Origin: Mycolicibacterium austroafricanum
GTDB lineage: Bacteria > Actinomycetota > Actinomycetes > Mycobacteriales > Mycobacteriaceae
Assembly: GCF_000612725.1 (NCBI RefSeq)
Contig: NZ_HG964452.1
Span: forward strand, 236,824 to 300,823
Direction of reading: 5' to 3'
DNA: 64,000 nucleotides
The position numbers were made by a program, and so were the translations under genes. How positions within the stretch are numbered: the stretch's first letter is position 1; the number at the start of each line of letters is the position of its first letter. This document shows, in pieces, positions 26,088-35,232 of this stretch. The notes under the pieces are model-generated. The model saw nothing but the letters and a program-made list of their open reading frames with translations. It did no database searches and was not told the DNA's origin.

Positions 26088-27503
26088 ATGACCGACAGCG
26101 CCGTCGACAACACTGAGTACCGCATCGAGCACGACACCATGGGCGAGGTGCGGGTGCCCAAGAATGCGCTGTGGCGCGCGCAGACCCAACGAGCGGTGGA
26201 GAACTTCCCGATCTCGTTCCGGCCGCTGGAGCGCACCCAGATCCGCGCGCTGGGCCTGCTCAAGGGCGCCTGTGCGCAGGTCAACAAGGACCTCGGGCTG
26301 CTGGCCCCCGAGAAGGCCGACGCGATCATCGCCGCCGCGGCCGAGATCGCCGACGGGCGCCACGACGACCAGTTCCCGATCGACGTGTTCCAGACCGGGT
26401 CGGGCACCAGCTCGAACATGAACACCAACGAGGTCATCGCAAGTATCGCGGCCGCCAACGGGGTCACGGTGCACCCGAACGACGACGTGAACATGTCGCA
26501 GAGCTCCAACGACACCTTCCCGACCGCCACCCACATCGCGGCCACCGAAGCCGCTGTGCGCCATCTGATCCCGGCCCTTGAGGTGCTGCACGAGTCGCTG
26601 GACGCGAAGGCTCGGCAGTGGCGTACCACGGTGAAGTCCGGCCGCACGCACCTGATGGACGCGGTGCCGGTGACGCTGGGCCAGGAGTTCGGCGGCTATG
26701 CGCGCCAGATCCAGGCCGGCATCGAAAGGGTAAAGGCGTCCCTGCCCCGCCTCGGCGAGCTGGCGATCGGCGGCACCGCCGTCGGCACCGGGCTGAACGC
26801 GCCCGACGGGTTCGGCGCGAAGGTCGTCGACGTGCTGGTCGACCAGACCGGCATCGCCGAATTGCGCACGGCGGTGGACTCTTTCGAGGCCCAGGCGGCG
26901 CGCGACGGACTGGTCGAGGCGTCGGGTGCGCTGAAGACGATCGCGGTGTCGCTGACCAAGATCGCCAACGACATCCGCTGGATGGGATCCGGCCCGCTGA
27001 CCGGACTCGGCGAGCTGCAGCTGCCCGATCTGCAGCCGGGCAGCTCGATCATGCCGGGCAAGGTCAACCCCGTCATCCCCGAGGCCGTCACGCAGGTGGC
27101 CGCCCAGGTCATCGGCAACGACGCGGCCGTCACGGTCGGCGGGCTGTCGGGAGCGTTCGAGCTCAACGTCTACATCCCGATGATGGCGCGCAACCTGCTG
27201 GAGTCGTTCACGCTGTTGGCCAACGTGTCGAAGCTGTTCGCCGCCAAGTGCATCGACGGCCTGGTCGCCAACGACGACCACCTGCGTGAGCTGGCGGAAT
27301 CGTCGCCGTCGATCGTGACGCCGCTGAACTCGGCGATCGGCTACGAGGAGGCCGCCAAGGTCGCCAAGCAGGCGCTGAAGGAGAAGAAGACCATCCGGCA
27401 GACCGTCATCGACCGCGGCCTGATCGGCGACAAGCTCTCCGAAGAGGAGCTGGACCGCCGGCTGGACGTGCTCGCGATGGCGAAGGTCCGCGACGGAAGC
27501 TAG
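26088..27503 (+). CDS. fum: class II fumarate hydratase
   Basis: A 471-residue homotetrameric TCA-cycle enzyme converting fumarate and malate. The signature [11 protein letters not shown] is at about residues 319-329; [26 protein letters not shown] (catalytic His region nearby, [10 protein letters not shown]) and the C-terminal [20 protein letters not shown] are intact. AGGGAG lies before the ATG. It is directly after glpX, matching Rv1098c. A short imperfect repeat (CGGAAGCTNGCGCGAG) occurs at its stop codon and again about 35 bases downstream. Confidence 0.97.
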   Translation: MTDSAVDNTEYRIEHDTMGEVRVPKNALWRAQTQRAVENFPISFRPLERTQIRALGLLKGACAQVNKDLGLLAPEKADAIIAAAAEIADGRHDDQFPIDVFQTGSGTSSNMNTNEVIASIAAANGVTVHPNDDVNMSQSSNDTFPTATHIAATEAAVRHLIPALEVLHESLDAKARQWRTTVKSGRTHLMDAVPVTLGQEFGGYARQIQAGIERVKASLPRLGELAIGGTAVGTGLNAPDGFGAKVVDVLVDQTGIAELRTAVDSFEAQAARDGLVEASGALKTIAVSLTKIANDIRWMGSGPLTGLGELQLPDLQPGSSIMPGKVNPVIPEAVTQVAAQVIGNDAAVTVGGLSGAFELNVYIPMMARNLLESFTLLANVSKLFAAKCIDGLVANDDHLRELAESSPSIVTPLNSAIGYEEAAKVAKQALKEKKTIRQTVIDRGLIGDKLSEEELDRRLDVLAMAKVRDGS

Positions 27504-27676
27504 CGCGAGGAGCCAGGGGCTGCGCGGAAGCTGGCGCGAGCGATTTCGTTCCCGGAAGATCTCTCAATCGCCTGACGAATCGTCAAGACAGGCACAAGAT
27601 TAGGGGCGCATCGGACTCGCCGTCGGCTTCGTCGGCCCGGCGGCGGGTCATTCCAGGTACGAAATCAGGAGGCGCG

Positions 27677-27907
27677 GTGACCGCTACCCTCGACCCGACA
27701 ACGGCGTCCACTCCGACCGCCCTGGTCACGACGGCCGCGAGCCAGCCCGCCCTGCGGACCGGTGCCGTCCTGCTGGGGTTGGCCTCACTGGTGGATCTGT
27801 CGAAGGCCAAACGCGGTCGGGGCGCGGATCGCGTGCTGGCGGTGTCGGGTGCGGCTGCCGCGGGATGGCTGCTGACCCCGCGATTTCGGCGCGGTTTTCG
27901 TCGCTGA
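27677..27907 (+). CDS. small hydrophobic protein, hypothetical
   Basis: A 76-residue protein with a Thr/Ala-rich N-terminus, a hydrophobic stretch (LRTGAVLLGLASLVDLSKA) and a second one (VLAVSGAAAAGWLLTP), ending in a basic tail RFRRGFRR. A strong AGGAGG sits 6 bases before the GTG, which supports translation. No family was recognised. The last codons form the left arm of the hairpin at 27881-27931. Confidence 0.6.
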   Translation: MTATLDPTTASTPTALVTTAASQPALRTGAVLLGLASLVDLSKAKRGRGADRVLAVSGAAAAGWLLTPRFRRGFRR

Positions 27908-27931
27908 GCGGCGATAACCACGCCGAAATCG
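27881..27931. terminator. long hairpin between convergent genes
   Basis: The arms 27881-27896 and 27916-27931 pair over 16 positions with one mismatch (CGATTTCGGCG, mismatch, GGTT). An inner stem TCGTCGC/GCGGCGA has a TGA loop, making an almost continuous hairpin of about 51 bases. It lies between the small-protein gene and the convergent deacetylase gene and can fold on either strand. There is no T tract, so it may be an atypical terminator or a palindromic repeat family. Confidence 0.6.
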
Positions 27932-27936
27932 CCCGG

Positions 27937-28686
27937 TCAGGGCGGAGTCCCGTAGAGGCTGCCGGGCGGTCGCGGACCGATCATCTGCGAGACGGTGACC
28001 AGGTGGTAGCCGTTCGCCCGGAGCACCGGGACGAACTCGGCCATCAAGTCGACTGTCGACGCGAAGGTGTCGTGTAGCAGTACCACCGAGTTCGGCCGAA
28101 TCTGCTCCGTCAGCGCCGCGCGGGTGGCGGCGATGTCGGTGTCGTTCTCCCAGTCGAGCGGGATGACGTCCCAGTTGACCACCGCCAACCCCTGGCTGCC
28201 CGCGGCGGCCAGCACGGCGTCGTCGACCGCGCCGAAAGGCGGGCGCATCAGCGTGGGCCGTTCGCCGGTGGCCCGTTCGAGTACCTCGGTGGCCCTGCTC
28301 AACTGGGCCGGAAGCTCCTGCGGCGGGATCGCCGTCAAGTCGGGATGGCTCCAGGTGTGGTTGCCGATCTCCATACCGGCATCGACGATGCGCCTCGCCG
28401 CGGCGGGATCGGCGGCCACCTTGTCGCCGATCAGGAAGAACGTCGCCTCGGCGTTGTTGGCGCGCAGGGTCTGAAGCAACCGGTCGGTGAAAGGCCCCGG
28501 CCCGTCGTCGAACGTCAACGCCACGCATTTGACCCGTGCGCAGTCCACGCTGTCCGCCGCGGCGGGGGCTGGCACGGCGGCGATGAAACCGCCGACAAGC
28601 CCCAGCAGTATCGCCGCCGAGCGGATCCGGCGCGCTCGAGCACCCCGGGTGTCGTATTGCGCGCCGGATCCGCTCGTCACGGTCAA
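27937..28686 (-). CDS. polysaccharide deacetylase (NodB domain), exported
   Basis: A 249-residue carbohydrate esterase family 4 protein. A basic N-terminus and hydrophobic helix ([25 protein letters not shown]) form a signal peptide, followed by motif 1 [11 protein letters not shown] (Asp-Asp), motif 2 [10 protein letters not shown] (metal His residues), motif 3 RPPFGAVDD, and C-terminal VVLLHDTF. It probably deacetylates peptidoglycan or another GlcNAc polymer, as proposed for M. tuberculosis Rv1096, its positional counterpart. Its start overlaps the phoH2 stop by 4 bases, so the two may be co-transcribed. Confidence 0.92.
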   Translation of the reverse strand: MTVTSGSGAQYDTRGARARRIRSAAILLGLVGGFIAAVPAPAAADSVDCARVKCVALTFDDGPGPFTDRLLQTLRANNAEATFFLIGDKVAADPAAARRIVDAGMEIGNHTWSHPDLTAIPPQELPAQLSRATEVLERATGERPTLMRPPFGAVDDAVLAAAGSQGLAVVNWDVIPLDWENDTDIAATRAALTEQIRPNSVVLLHDTFASTVDLMAEFVPVLRANGYHLVTVSQMIGPRPPGSLYGTPP

Positions 28687-30011
28687 GGCAGGGCGCCGGG
28701 GCTGATTTCCTCCAGCATCTCGGTGACCAGGGCCGCGATCGGCGAGCGCTCGCTGCGGAGCAGCGTGATGTGGGCGAACAGCGGGTGGCCCTTGAGCTTC
28801 TCGATCACGGCCGCGACACCGTCGTGACGGCCGACGCGCAGGTTGTCCCGTTGCGCCACATCATGGGTCAGCACCACCCGGGAGCCGGCGCCGAGGCGCG
28901 ACAGCACGGTCAGCAGCACGTTGCGCTCCAACGACTGAGCCTCGTCGACGATCACGAACGAGTCGTGCAGCGAACGCCCGCGGATGTGGGTCAGCGGCAG
29001 CACTTCGAGCATGCCGCGGGAGAGCACCTCTTCGAGCACCGCCGGGCTGGCGAGGCCTTCGAGTGTGTCGAACACAGCCTGGGCCCAGGGACCCATCTTC
29101 TCGCTCTCGCTGCCCGGCAGGTATCCGAGATCCTGTCCACCGACCGCGTAGAGCGGACGGAACACCACGACCTTGCGCTGGGTGCGCCGCTCCAGCACCG
29201 CCTCCAGGCCCGCGCACAGCGCCAGCGCCGACTTCCCGGTGCCGGCTTTGCCGCCGAGGGACACGATGCCGACCGACTCGTCGAGCAGCAGATCGAGGGC
29301 GACGCGTTGTTCGGCTGACCTTCCCCGGAGGCCGAACACTTCGCGGTCACCCCGTACCAGCTGCACCCTCTTGTCCGCGTTGACCCGGCCCAATGCGTGA
29401 GAGTTGCTGCCCAGCATGCGAATTCCGGTGTGGCACGGCAGATCGCGGGCGGCTTCGAGGTCGATCTCCCCGTCGGCGAACAACGCGTCGACGTCCGCGC
29501 CGGGCACCTCCAGCTCAGCCATGCCGGTCCACCCGGAGGTGACGACGTCCTGCGCGTGGTATTCGTCGGCCAGCAGACCGACCGCGCCGGCCTTGACCCG
29601 CAGCGGGATGTCCTTGCTCACCAGCGTGACGTGCTTGCCCTCGGCGGCGAGGTTGGCCGCCACGGTCAGGATCCGCGCGTCGTTGCTGTCGGTACGGAAG
29701 CCCGCCGGCAGCACCGTCGGGTCACTGTGGTTGAGCTCGACGTGCAGCGTACCGCCTTGCGCCCCAACCGGAATGGGCTGATCCAGGCGCCCGTGCTCCA
29801 GACGCAGATCATCGAACATGCGCAAGGCCTGTCGGGCGAACCAACCCAGCTCGTGGTGATGCCGTTTGGCTTCGAGCTCGCTGATGACGACCAGCGGAAC
29901 CACCACTTCGTGTTCGGCGAACCTCGTGATGGCCCAGGGATCGGACAACAACACGGAGGTGTCGAGCACGTAGGTCCGGAGATCGGGTTGCCGGCTCTGC
30001 GATTGGGTCAC
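28683..30011 (-). CDS. phoH2: PhoH2: PIN-domain ribonuclease fused to PhoH ATPase
   Basis: A 442-residue two-domain protein. The N-terminal PIN domain ([38 protein letters not shown] with acidic residues) is an RNase; the C-terminal PhoH ATPase has Walker [14 protein letters not shown] and Walker [12 protein letters not shown]. In mycobacteria PhoH2 is reported as the toxin/RNA helicase of the PhoAT-PhoH2 pair. GTG at 30011 is chosen because GAGGAG precedes it; an in-frame GTG at 30071 would add 20 residues. A short upstream frame (TTG 30106) ends in a GTGA overlap with this start and could be a PhoAT remnant. Confidence 0.92.
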   Translation of the reverse strand: MTQSQSRQPDLRTYVLDTSVLLSDPWAITRFAEHEVVVPLVVISELEAKRHHHELGWFARQALRMFDDLRLEHGRLDQPIPVGAQGGTLHVELNHSDPTVLPAGFRTDSNDARILTVAANLAAEGKHVTLVSKDIPLRVKAGAVGLLADEYHAQDVVTSGWTGMAELEVPGADVDALFADGEIDLEAARDLPCHTGIRMLGSNSHALGRVNADKRVQLVRGDREVFGLRGRSAEQRVALDLLLDESVGIVSLGGKAGTGKSALALCAGLEAVLERRTQRKVVVFRPLYAVGGQDLGYLPGSESEKMGPWAQAVFDTLEGLASPAVLEEVLSRGMLEVLPLTHIRGRSLHDSFVIVDEAQSLERNVLLTVLSRLGAGSRVVLTHDVAQRDNLRVGRHDGVAAVIEKLKGHPLFAHITLLRSERSPIAALVTEMLEEISPGALP

Positions 30012-30071
30012 GTAGCGCTCCTCGAGGCTGCGCGAGTTCCTGCGGCCCCACACGAACTTCTCGGTGGACAC

Positions 30072-30105
30072 ACAGGCGGTCTCAGGACCGGGGCCGGTCC
30101 TTTCA
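30072..30105 (-). promoter_or_regulatory. competing stems in the phoH2 leader
   Basis: Immediately after the stop of the mini-ORF at 30103-30144, the minus strand carries AGGACCGG...CCGGTCCT, an 8-bp hairpin. The GGACCG arm can instead pair with CGGTCC inside the mini-ORF, and the mini-ORF segment GGCGGTC can pair with GACCGCC further down. Such mutually exclusive pairings resemble a translation-controlled attenuator. Pairing was worked out by eye only. Confidence 0.4.
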
Positions 30106-30144
30106 ATCGGGACCGCCCGGACAGCAGAGCATGTCGCTAGCCAT
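30103..30144 (-). CDS. candidate leader peptide with tandem Cys codons upstream of phoH2
   Basis: ATG at 30144 opens a 13-codon frame encoding [13 protein letters not shown] and ending at TGA, 91 bases before phoH2. The paired Cys codons (TGC TGT) resemble the polycysteine short ORFs that attenuate downstream genes in mycobacteria when cysteine is plentiful. No clear ribosome binding site was identified. It might be a chance ORF; the adjacent competing stems raise the odds that it is functional. Confidence 0.35.
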   Translation of the reverse strand: MASDMLCCPGGPD

Positions 30145-30213
30145 CGGAATCGACGCTACTCCGGGTGCCGCAATCACGCCCTGCAGGCGCGCCGGGGCCG
30201 AACGTCGCGTGCG

Positions 30214-31041
30214 TTAAGAGCTGATGAACTGCTTGAGTTCGGGCTCGTCGGCCAGGCCCCACGCGGCGATCCGGTCGGAGACGACCTTGCGCAGCTGGTC
30301 GCGGTCGAAGATGCCCGCCTCCGCGACCGTTGCCACCTTGTCCTGGTAGGCGTCGATGTCACCGCCGACGACGTCGAGACCGGCGGCGCGGCGCGCGATG
30401 GCCGCCACCGTTTCCTCGCGCGTGTAGGTCAGGCAGTGCGCGACGAGGTTGGCGAAGAACTCCTCGTGGCGTTCCTCGTCCTTGGCGATGCGACCCACCA
30501 GCGCCTTGAGCACCGGCTCGGTGATCTGCGCCTCGAGGTTCCTGCAGTACACGGCGTGCGCGCGCTCCCACAAAGCCATGAACGCCAGCGTCTCCACCTG
30601 GGTGTAGGTATCGGCGCGGTAGCCCTTCATCACATGCTCGACGCGGACGTCCTCGTTGGCAGCCGGGTCCACCTCACGGGTCACCACCAGGTAGTTGCGC
30701 AGCGCGATGGCGTGCAGGTGCTCCTCGGCGGTCCAGCGGCCCATCCACCGGCCCCATTTGCGCTCGAGGATGAAGTGCTCGACGAGCTCGCGGTGGTAGC
30801 CGGCGAGGTTGTCCTTGGTGATCAGCAGGATCTCGCACGCGTCGGTGACCGCCTTGGGCAGTGTCACCTGCGACGGGTCCCAGTCGCGGCCGCCGAGGAA
30901 CGCGAAGTTCTCGCCCTCTTCGAACGGCACGTAGTCGTGGGCGTACCAGACGTCCTCGGTGTCGAGGTGACGCCGCAGCTCCTGCAGAACCACGGGCTCC
31001 AGTTCCAGCGTCAGCGCATTAGCGACAGGTTTCTGTGCCAT
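30214..31041 (-). CDS. desA2: acyl-ACP desaturase homologue DesA2
   Basis: A 275-residue member of the soluble diiron acyl-ACP desaturase family. Iron-ligand motifs are visible as EEHLHAIALR (ExxH) and DEERHEEFFANL (E-x-x-H after EAQ); the N-terminal segment LRRHLDTEDVWYAHDYVPFEEG is typical. DesA2 is essential in mycobacteria and is linked to mycolic acid synthesis, though its catalytic competence has been questioned. The ATG at 31041 fits the normal length. An IS30-family element begins 54 bases upstream of the start, so the native promoter may be cut off or replaced. Confidence 0.94.
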   Translation of the reverse strand: MAQKPVANALTLELEPVVLQELRRHLDTEDVWYAHDYVPFEEGENFAFLGGRDWDPSQVTLPKAVTDACEILLITKDNLAGYHRELVEHFILERKWGRWMGRWTAEEHLHAIALRNYLVVTREVDPAANEDVRVEHVMKGYRADTYTQVETLAFMALWERAHAVYCRNLEAQITEPVLKALVGRIAKDEERHEEFFANLVAHCLTYTREETVAAIARRAAGLDVVGGDIDAYQDKVATVAEAGIFDRDQLRKVVSDRIAAWGLADEPELKQFISS

Positions 31042-31095
31042 GCAGTTACAGTAACCCAATTCTGTGGGAATCGTAAAATTCCCCGCCCGGCGCGT

Positions 31096-31117
31096 CGCCG
31101 AAATTGCATTCCAGCAG
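31096..31117 (+). repeat. left inverted repeat of the IS30-family element
   Basis: Starts CGCCGAAATTGCATTCC and is the exact reverse complement of 32415-32436. It lies 55 bases upstream of the desA2 ATG. Confidence 0.93.
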
Positions 31118-31176
31118 AAGAACACCGAGGCGGATTCATACGGTCAGTGCAACATCCATTGATTTGAGGAGTTGCT

Positions 31177-32376
31177 ATGCCGTCGGGAGTGCCGGTGCCG
31201 TTGTCGGTGAAGCGGGTGTTTTTCGATTTGGTCTGTGGCGGGATGACCACCACGGAAGCGTCGGTGCAGGTGGGTGTGTCGCGCCGGACCGGATGGTCGT
31301 GGTGGCGTCACGCTAGGGGCATGAAACTGCGCAAAGGTGGCGACGGACTGGGTGGATTGGCGCAGGTCGGTGATCTGACCCGTACCGGCGGGCGTGGGCA
31401 TCGGCTCAGCTTCACCGAACGCTATGAGATCGACCGCGCCTTACAGGCCGGGCTCAGCTACGCCGCGATCGGCGATCAACTGGGGCGCGACCGCTCGGTG
31501 ATCTGGCGTGAAGTGCAGCGAAACCGGCTGCCCGATGGCACGTATCACGCGTTGATGGCCCATGCCCGGGCCACCGAGAACGCCCGCCGGCCCAAAGCGT
31601 TCAAACTCGACGACCCTGGGCTGTGCGCGGACATCGAGGCGTGGATGGACCAGGGCTGGAGCCCGAAACTGATCTCCCAGGTATTGGCCCGCGACGCCGG
31701 CAGTGCCAAGGTCAAGCGGGTGAGCCACGAAACCATCTACCAAAGCCTGTATGTCCAAACCCGTGGCCAGCTACGCGCTGATCTGCACAAATGTCTGTCC
31801 ACCTCACGAACTCAGCGCAAGCCGCGCGGTCAGACTGAACGACGCGGCAGGTTCGGCGACGTGATGCGCATCAGCGCGCGGCCTGCCGAGGCCGCCGACC
31901 GGGCGGTGCCCGGGCATTGGGAAGGGGATCTGATCATCGGCGCCCGTGGTGGCAGCGCGATCGGGACTTTGGTTGAACGCAGCACCCGGTTCACCATCCT
32001 GCTGCATCTACCTGGCGATCACACCGCCGAGACCGTGGCTGCGGCGATGCTCAAAGCCATGGGCGATTTGCCCGACCATTTACGCCGTTCGATCACCTGG
32101 GACAGGGGCAGCGAAATGGCCGGATGGCAAGACATTTCGCTGCAGCTGCAATCACCGGTCTACTTCTGTGATCCGCACTCGCCGTGGCAGCGCGGCACCA
32201 ACGAAAACACCAACCGGCTCCTGCGGTTCTGGTTCGAGAAAGGCACCGACCTCAGCGGCTACACCCCCGACGACCTCAAAGCCGTCGCCGACAAACTCAA
32301 CACCCGACCCCGACCCACCCTCGATCTGGACACACCCGCCCAACGCATGGCCCAACTCCTTAGCCAAGCCGCCTAA
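31177..32376 (+). CDS. IS30 family transposase
   Basis: A 399-residue DDE transposase. The N-terminal helix-turn-helix regions (MTTTEASVQVGVSRRTGWSWW, and the IS30 signature LSFTERYEIDRALQAGLSYAAIGDQLGRDRSVIWREV) bind the ends; the catalytic acids lie in GHWEGDLIIG, ITWDRGSEM and RGTNENTNRLLRFW. There are no frameshifts or internal stops, so the element may be active. The ATG at 31177 is preceded by GAGG. Confidence 0.95.
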   Translation: MPSGVPVPLSVKRVFFDLVCGGMTTTEASVQVGVSRRTGWSWWRHARGMKLRKGGDGLGGLAQVGDLTRTGGRGHRLSFTERYEIDRALQAGLSYAAIGDQLGRDRSVIWREVQRNRLPDGTYHALMAHARATENARRPKAFKLDDPGLCADIEAWMDQGWSPKLISQVLARDAGSAKVKRVSHETIYQSLYVQTRGQLRADLHKCLSTSRTQRKPRGQTERRGRFGDVMRISARPAEAADRAVPGHWEGDLIIGARGGSAIGTLVERSTRFTILLHLPGDHTAETVAAAMLKAMGDLPDHLRRSITWDRGSEMAGWQDISLQLQSPVYFCDPHSPWQRGTNENTNRLLRFWFEKGTDLSGYTPDDLKAVADKLNTRPRPTLDLDTPAQRMAQLLSQAA

Positions 32377-32414
32377 TGGTTGTCATAGCCACTTGACTTT
32401 GAGCGAGTGGCGTC

Positions 32415-32436
32415 CTGCTGGAATGCAATTTCGGCG
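32415..32436 (-). repeat. right inverted repeat of the IS30-family element
   Basis: Exact reverse complement of 31096-31117, ending in AATTTCGGCG. It sits 6 bases from the glyA stop codon, so the insertion leaves glyA intact. Confidence 0.93.
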
Positions 32437-32441
32437 GGGAT

Positions 32442-33905
32442 CTACAGCGTGAGGCCCGGGTAGAGCGGGTTGGCGTCGAGCAACTCGGCGGCCGCGGCGC
32501 GCACCCGCTCCGCAGTGCCGTCGGCCAGCGTGTACTTGGCCTTCGACGGGCCGTTCGGGCCCGCGGCGGGCTGGGTGTTGCTCAGCACCTCCACGACCAG
32601 CTCGGCGACCCGGTCGAAGTCGTCGGCGCCGAAACCGCGGGTGGTCAGCGCCGGCGAACCGAACCGGATGCCGCTGGTGTACCAGGCGCCGTTCGGGTCG
32701 GCCGGGACTGCGTTGCGGTTGGTGACGATGCCGGAGTCCAGCAGCGCCGACTCGGCCTGCCGCCCGGTCAGCCCGAACGACGTCACGTCGAGCAGCACCA
32801 GATGGTTGTCGGTGCCGCCGGTGACCAGGCTGCCGTCCCGCTTGATGAAGCCGTCGGCCAGGGCCTGGGCGTTGTCGGCGACGGCCTGGGCGTACGCGCG
32901 GAACTCCGGCCGACGCGCCTCGGCGAGCGCGACGGCCTTGGCGGCCATCACGTGCGACAGCGGGCCGCCGAGCACCATCGGGCAGCCCTTGTCGACGGCG
33001 GGTGCGTACTCCTCGGTGGCCAGCACCAGACCACCGCGGGGGCCGCGCAGGGACTTGTGCGTCGTGGTCGTCGTGATGTGCGCGTGCGGCACCGGGTCCT
33101 CGTCGCCGGTGAACACCTTGCCCGCCACCAGGCCGGCGAAGTGCGCCATGTCGACCATCAGCGTCGCTCCGACCTCGTCGGCGATCTCGCGCATCTTGGC
33201 GAAGTTGACCCGGCGCGGGTACGCCGAGTAGCCGGCGACCAGCACCAGCGGCTTGAACTCGCGCGCCGCCGCGGCGACGGCGTCGTAGTCGATGAACCCG
33301 GTTGCCGGATCGGTTCCGTACTGGCGCTGGTGGAACATCTTGCCCGAGATGTTGGGCCGGAAGCCGTGGGTGAGATGCCCTCCGGTGTCCAGCGACATAC
33401 CCAGCAGCCGCTGGTTGCCGAGCTTGGCCCGGAGCTTCTCCCAGTCCCCCTCGGACAGGTCGTTGACGTGCTTGGCGCCCAGCTCGGCCAGGCCCGGGGC
33501 CTCGACGCGGGTCGCCAGGATCGCCCAGTACGCGACCAGGTTGGCGTCGATGCCAGAGTGCGGCTGGGCGTAGGCGTACGGCGCCCCGAACAGCTCGCGG
33601 GCGTGCTCGGCGGCCAGCGCCTCGACGGTGTCGACGTTCTGGCAGGCTGCGTAGAACCGGTGCCCGACGGTGCCCTCGGCGTACTTGTCGGAGAACCAGG
33701 TGCCCATCGTCAGCAGTACCGCAGGCGACGCGTAGTTCTCGCTGGCGATCAGCTTGAGCGAACCCCGTTGATCGGCAAGCTCTTTGCGGGTGGCTTCGGC
33801 GACACGAGGTTCGACGGACTCGATCACCCGCAGCGCGGCGCGATAGGCCTCGCTGGCGGTGGCTGCGTAGTCGGCACCCTGACCTGACGGGGACGAAGAA
33901 GTCAT
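32442..33905 (-). CDS. glyA: serine hydroxymethyltransferase, long form
   Basis: A 487-residue PLP enzyme that interconverts serine and glycine with tetrahydrofolate. The PLP-Lys motif is [15 protein letters not shown], with [43 protein letters not shown] and [12 protein letters not shown] also present. This is about 60 residues longer than the usual 420-430 residue GlyA, with an extra segment around [19 protein letters not shown]. The recalled M. tuberculosis GlyA1 at this locus is the short form with a THKTLGGGR-type motif, so this gene could be a different lineage. The IS30 element abuts its 3' end. Confidence 0.93.
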   Translation of the reverse strand: MTSSSPSGQGADYAATASEAYRAALRVIESVEPRVAEATRKELADQRGSLKLIASENYASPAVLLTMGTWFSDKYAEGTVGHRFYAACQNVDTVEALAAEHARELFGAPYAYAQPHSGIDANLVAYWAILATRVEAPGLAELGAKHVNDLSEGDWEKLRAKLGNQRLLGMSLDTGGHLTHGFRPNISGKMFHQRQYGTDPATGFIDYDAVAAAAREFKPLVLVAGYSAYPRRVNFAKMREIADEVGATLMVDMAHFAGLVAGKVFTGDEDPVPHAHITTTTTHKSLRGPRGGLVLATEEYAPAVDKGCPMVLGGPLSHVMAAKAVALAEARRPEFRAYAQAVADNAQALADGFIKRDGSLVTGGTDNHLVLLDVTSFGLTGRQAESALLDSGIVTNRNAVPADPNGAWYTSGIRFGSPALTTRGFGADDFDRVAELVVEVLSNTQPAAGPNGPSKAKYTLADGTAERVRAAAAELLDANPLYPGLTL

Positions 33906-34005
33906 GGCAGGAAGCCTAGTCGGGCCTGCGCTACCGAGATTGCACTGGTGGCCGTGACCGGCGACGATCTGCGACCGTCAGCGCAATATCGGCGTGCTTC
34001 GTCGG

Positions 34006-35202
34006 CTAGGCGGCCCGCAACGACGACGGGATCAGCGGCTCGTCCAGCAGCGTCCCGAACCGTTCCGCCAGGCTGACGCCGTCCGGGCGCGCGTCCAGCC
34101 ATCCGCGCAGCAGCCGGTATCCCTCGACGTAGGTGCTGGTATAGGCGCGCCACAGCGGCGAGGACAGAAACCGCAGCATCTGACGCGCCCGCTCGTCGTT
34201 GACGAGCAGCCAGCGCTTCAGGAAGTCCGCGACGTCGTCGGCGTCACGGTGTTCGTCGTGCAGCATCAGCGCGGCGTCCTGACGGACGTCGGCCAGGGCG
34301 GCCGTCGCCTCGGCGATCGTCTCCGCCCGCTCACCGTCGAATCGCAGCCCGAGGTCGGCGTAGATCTCCGAGGCCCAACTCCCCCACCCCGGTCCGACCG
34401 CGGCGTAGAGCGCGAGGTCGGCCAGACCCTCGGCCATCAGGCACTGCGGGGTGTTGACCAGGAAAATCGTCTGCTCGATTTGGCCCTTGCCCTCGACGAG
34501 ACCGGCCTCTTTGCGGCAGTGTTCGGTGTGATGGCCGGGGTAGGACTCGTGGGCCACCAGCCGCGGCAGGTTGGACATCTGCTGTTTGAGGTCGGCGTTG
34601 ACCGCGACGGTCGACTGGTAGTCGCCTTTGTAGTAGTTGAACCCCGACCACGGCTTGTCCGTGACGACCTCGTAGGTGATGGTCTCGCGGGCCGGCAGCG
34701 GGAAGGTGGCGCGGACGCGGTCGCGCAGCGCGCTGGAGAACGCGTGGATGGCTTCTTCTAGGCGGGCCGGCGGGATCTCCTCGGCGGCGCGGTAGGCCTG
34801 GATCCGCTCGGCCAGCGGCCCGTCGCCACCGAGCGCGTCGTCGAGTTTGGCGTGCGCCTGCCGGTACCGATCGGGGTCGCCCTTGGTGATCCGGACGTCG
34901 AAGTACGCCTCGACCTCGTCGACGAAGCCGACCTGTTCGCCGGCGAATTTGCGTCCTGCGCAGGCCAGCGCGCGCAGGTGGGACCCAATGAACATGGCAC
35001 GCCGCTCCTCCAGTCCGGCAGGCAGTTCGGTGAGCAGTCGCTCGGCTTGGCGCACCAGGTCGGCGGGGTCGGGTCGGGGTTCGGACTCCACCACGCGTCG
35101 CAGCGCGGGGTCACCGGTGAACGAGTCGACATAGCCTTCCTCGACCCTGTCGAAGCGCAGTCCGAGCAACAGGTATTCGCGGATCAGGGTGCCGGGCTCC
35201 AT
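34006..35202 (-). CDS. DUF885 family protein (putative metallopeptidase)
   Basis: A 398-residue protein of the DUF885 family. The motif [13 protein letters not shown] is the family zinc-site signature, preceded by [14 protein letters not shown] and followed by [13 protein letters not shown] and YADLGLRF. Many members are annotated as putative dipeptidyl carboxypeptidase-like enzymes, but activity has rarely been shown. The ATG at 35202 gives [20 protein letters not shown], the normal N-terminus. It is divergent from coaA with 30 bases between starts, and the order glyA-DUF885-coaA carries an extra gene relative to the recalled M. tuberculosis order. Confidence 0.85.
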   Translation of the reverse strand: MEPGTLIREYLLLGLRFDRVEEGYVDSFTGDPALRRVVESEPRPDPADLVRQAERLLTELPAGLEERRAMFIGSHLRALACAGRKFAGEQVGFVDEVEAYFDVRITKGDPDRYRQAHAKLDDALGGDGPLAERIQAYRAAEEIPPARLEEAIHAFSSALRDRVRATFPLPARETITYEVVTDKPWSGFNYYKGDYQSTVAVNADLKQQMSNLPRLVAHESYPGHHTEHCRKEAGLVEGKGQIEQTIFLVNTPQCLMAEGLADLALYAAVGPGWGSWASEIYADLGLRFDGERAETIAEATAALADVRQDAALMLHDEHRDADDVADFLKRWLLVNDERARQMLRFLSSPLWRAYTSTYVEGYRLLRGWLDARPDGVSLAERFGTLLDEPLIPSSLRAA

Positions 35203-35220
35203 ATGTACAAAGCTAACTGC

Positions 35221-35226
35221 AAGACT
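35221..35226 (+). promoter_or_regulatory. -10 box AAGACT of coaA
   Basis: AAGACT ends 6 bases before the coaA ATG at 35233; A at position 2 and T at position 6 match the conserved bases of the mycobacterial -10. A leaderless coaA mRNA is predicted. The same hexamer precedes the cysteine dioxygenase leader ORF at 62370-62375. Confidence 0.4.
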
Positions 35227-35232
35227 GTGCCC

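Larger units (their letters stand above)
31096..32436 (+). mobile_element. intact IS30-family insertion sequence
   Basis: The 1341-bp element is bounded by perfect 22-bp inverted repeats (31096-31117 and 32415-32436, starting CGCCGAAATTGCATTCC) and contains one full transposase gene. If the repeat proper starts at CCGAAATT, both ends are flanked by CG, which could be a 2-bp target duplication. It is inserted between desA2 and glyA, adjacent genes in M. tuberculosis, ending 6 bases from the glyA stop codon. The same ends occur as a short pair at 37206-37268. Confidence 0.93.

Noticed and set aside
24972..27281. Open frame of over 1000 codons on the minus strand, continuous with the DUF4245 gene and antisense to glpX and fum
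   Set aside because: GC bias at third positions creates long antisense frames; glpX and fum are unmistakable on the other strand, and the family domain starts at the ATG at 24971.
30012..30071. Upstream GTG (30071) as the phoH2 start
   Set aside because: The 20 extra residues lack family similarity, and GAGGAG lies before the GTG at 30011; kept only as an alternative in the feature text.
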